In this document: positions 5,539 through 6,715 of the stretch, in pieces
How the letters are laid out: every line of letters starts with the position of its first letter
Numbering within the stretch: the first letter of the stretch is position 1
NCBI GenBank assembly: GCA_021780625.1
Contig: JAJXYI010000299.1
Coordinates: 1-6,715, forward strand
DNA from: a bacterium
GTDB lineage: Bacteria; Verrucomicrobiota; Verrucomicrobiae; Opitutales; Opitutaceae
Reading direction: 5' to 3'
DNA: 6,715 bases
Position numbers and translations under genes: made by a program
Notes under the pieces: model-generated
Told to the model about the DNA's origin: nothing
Database searches by the model: none
Seen by the model: the letters and a program-made list of their open reading frames with translations, nothing else

Positions 5539-5736
5539 AATCCTTCAGTCGGTTTCGGCTGCCGCTCCGCCGGCCTTGTTTTGCGGCATCTTCCTCAACG
5601 AAAAACCGGCTCTCACTCCGTTCGAGCGTTCATCGATGCGCACAGGGCCGGATTTGCCGCACCAGCCCAAAGACCCCGAAGTGACCGCACCCAAGCGCTC
5701 CCCCAGCCGCCCAAACAATCCTCCGCCTATCTTCTC

Positions 5737-6715
5737 ATGTCCGCCCCTGCGCTGCTCCGTCACATTCTGGCCATTACGCTGCTCGTCCCTGCCGGCCTGC
5801 TCGCCGCGTCCGCCGCCGCCCCTGAGCGCGCGATCGTCAATTTCCACCCGGCGCTCCCCGACATCCCCGCCACGCGGTTCGCTGTCACCGCCTATGGCGC
5901 CGTCGGCGACGGCTCGACCGACAACACTCGCGCGGTGCAGGCCGCCATCGACGCCGCGAGCCGCGCCGGCGGCGGCACGGTCGACTTCCCCGCCGGCGTC
6001 TTCCTCTGCGGCCCTATCCGGCTCGCCAGCCGGATCGCGCTCCACCTCGATCCCAAGGCCACCCTCCGCATGCTTCCGCTCGATCGCTACCCGGGCGGCA
6101 CCACGCACCCCGACGATTTCATCAACGGCTCCCGGCTGCACGACATCGCCATCACCGGCGGCGGCACGATCGACGGACAGGGCGCCCCGTGGTGGCCCTA
6201 CGCAAAACAAAAGGGCGCCCGGCGCCCGCGCATGATCAAGCTCAGCTCCTGCGACCGCATCCTCATCGAACAGGTCACGCTCGAGAATTCGCCGATGTTT
6301 CACATCGCCATCAGCGGCGAATCCCAGGACGTCACCGTCCGCGGCGTCACGATCCGCGCCCCCGCCTCCACCGACCCCGTCACGCCCAGCCACAACACCG
6401 ACGCCTGCGACGTGAGCGCCCACCGCGTGCTCGTCGAGGACTGCAATGTCAGCGTCGGCGACGACGATTTCACCACCGGCGGACACACCTCCGACGTCCT
6501 CATCGCCAACTGCACCTACGGCTACGGCCACGGGGTCTCGATCGGAAGTCCCATCCGCGGCGGAGTGTCCAACGTCACGGTCGTGAATTGCACGTTCAAC
6601 CACACCGAGTGCGGCATCCGCATCAAGTCCGACCGCGACCGCGGCGGGGTCGTGCAGCACATGCGCTACGAGAACCTGCGCATGACCGACGTCGGCTGCC
6701 CCATCCTGATCTACG
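5737..6715 (+). CDS. Secreted glycoside hydrolase family 28 protein (polygalacturonase-like), N-terminal part
   Basis: The frame is open from ATG 5737 to the right edge (326 residues, no stop). Residues 1-28 look like a signal peptide (MSAPALLRHILAITLLVPAG and an Ala-rich cleavage region). The mature start has FAVTAYGAVGDGSTDNTRAVQAAID (48-72), the usual opening of GH28 and related parallel beta-helix enzymes. GH28 catalytic features follow: NTD (220-222), GDDD (241-244, Asp242/Asp243), GHGVSIGS (264-271, His265) and RIK (295-297). Spacing between these sites fits GH28 enzymes that hydrolyse alpha-1,4 galacturonan or related rhamnogalacturonan and xylogalacturonan. GDDDFTTGG replaces the common GDDC-I-A-x-K-SG block, so this may be a divergent subgroup with another pectic substrate. 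The start is set by the signal peptide; no Shine-Dalgarno is seen. Confidence 0.93.
   Translation, partial: MSAPALLRHILAITLLVPAGLLAASAAAPERAIVNFHPALPDIPATRFAVTAYGAVGDGSTDNTRAVQAAIDAASRAGGGTVDFPAGVFLCGPIRLASRIALHLDPKATLRMLPLDRYPGGTTHPDDFINGSRLHDIAITGGGTIDGQGAPWWPYAKQKGARRPRMIKLSSCDRILIEQVTLENSPMFHIAISGESQDVTVRGVTIRAPASTDPVTPSHNTDACDVSAHRVLVEDCNVSVGDDDFTTGGHTSDVLIANCTYGYGHGVSIGSPIRGGVSNVTVVNCTFNHTECGIRIKSDRDRGGVVQHMRYENLRMTDVGCPILIY

Larger units (their letters stand above)
5151..5736. other. Gene-less, repeat-rich intergenic region (586 bp)
   Basis: Between the IMPase stop and the GH28 start I see no credible gene. The open frames here are Arg/Pro/Ser-rich with no family motifs. The stretch holds two degenerate direct repeats each ending in a TATAAGCGCGCT palindrome (5221-5282, 5439-5491), an inverted relative of their left part (5518-5538), and three hairpins (5289-5316, 5344-5364, 5382-5408), all listed separately. 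A weak 5-bp stem at 5155-5159/5173-5177 just after the IMPase stop is too poor to call a terminator. Bases 5540-5736 show no clear repeat, and no convincing promoter for the GH28 gene was found there. Confidence 0.8.

Noticed and set aside
5291..6235. A 314-codon plus-strand frame through the repeats into GH28
   Set aside because: It is a Ser/Pro/Arg-rich shadow, out of frame with GH28, and crosses hairpins and repeats that no real gene would be expected to encode.
5545..6660. A 371-codon minus-strand frame opposite the GH28 gene
   Set aside because: The plus strand carries a signal peptide and all GH28 motifs in order. The minus frame is Gly/Ala/Val/Asp-rich with no recognisable domain.

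Overview
The window is GC-rich, densely coded bacterial chromosome. Gene content (osmoregulated glucan synthesis, a secreted pectinase-type hydrolase, a secreted esterase) and the style of the repeat-rich intergenic DNA fit a Verrucomicrobiota bacterium, probably near Opitutaceae. That placement is inferred from pattern and was not tested by any search.

Layout. (1) 2-754, plus strand: the C-terminal part of a glucan glucosyltransferase, OpgH/MdoH, running in from the left edge. (2) 866-2425, minus strand: a complete secreted type-B carboxylesterase, convergent with opgH; a stem-loop lies between the two stops. (3) 2614-2698: an AT-rich island in GC-rich DNA with two 19-bp inverted operator-like sites and a candidate promoter. 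(4) 2699-3628: a tight two-gene unit, a DUF2975 four-helix membrane protein followed 3 nt later by a 69-residue Cro/CI-type HTH regulator. (5) 3682-4254: a Nudix hydrolase of the ADP-ribose/NDP-sugar pyrophosphatase type. (6) 4347-5150: an inositol-monophosphatase (SuhB-like) enzyme. Genes 4 to 6 are co-directional and close enough to be co-transcribed in part. (7) 5151-5736: 586 bp without a credible gene, packed with palindromes and degenerate repeats that look like a composite REP/BIME-type element. (8) 5737-6715: the N-terminal 326 residues of a secreted GH28 (polygalacturonase-family) glycosidase running off the right edge.

How it fits together. The most distinctive points are the DUF2975/HTH unit with its twin operators, which reads as a self-regulated membrane-protein/regulator pair, and the repeat cluster, where two inverted copies of one hairpin differ by compensatory base-pair changes. 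The esterase and GH28 enzyme suggest a polysaccharide-degrading lifestyle. The Nudix and IMPase enzymes are housekeeping or metabolite-cleaning functions. No phage, transposase, CRISPR array, tRNA or rRNA was seen.
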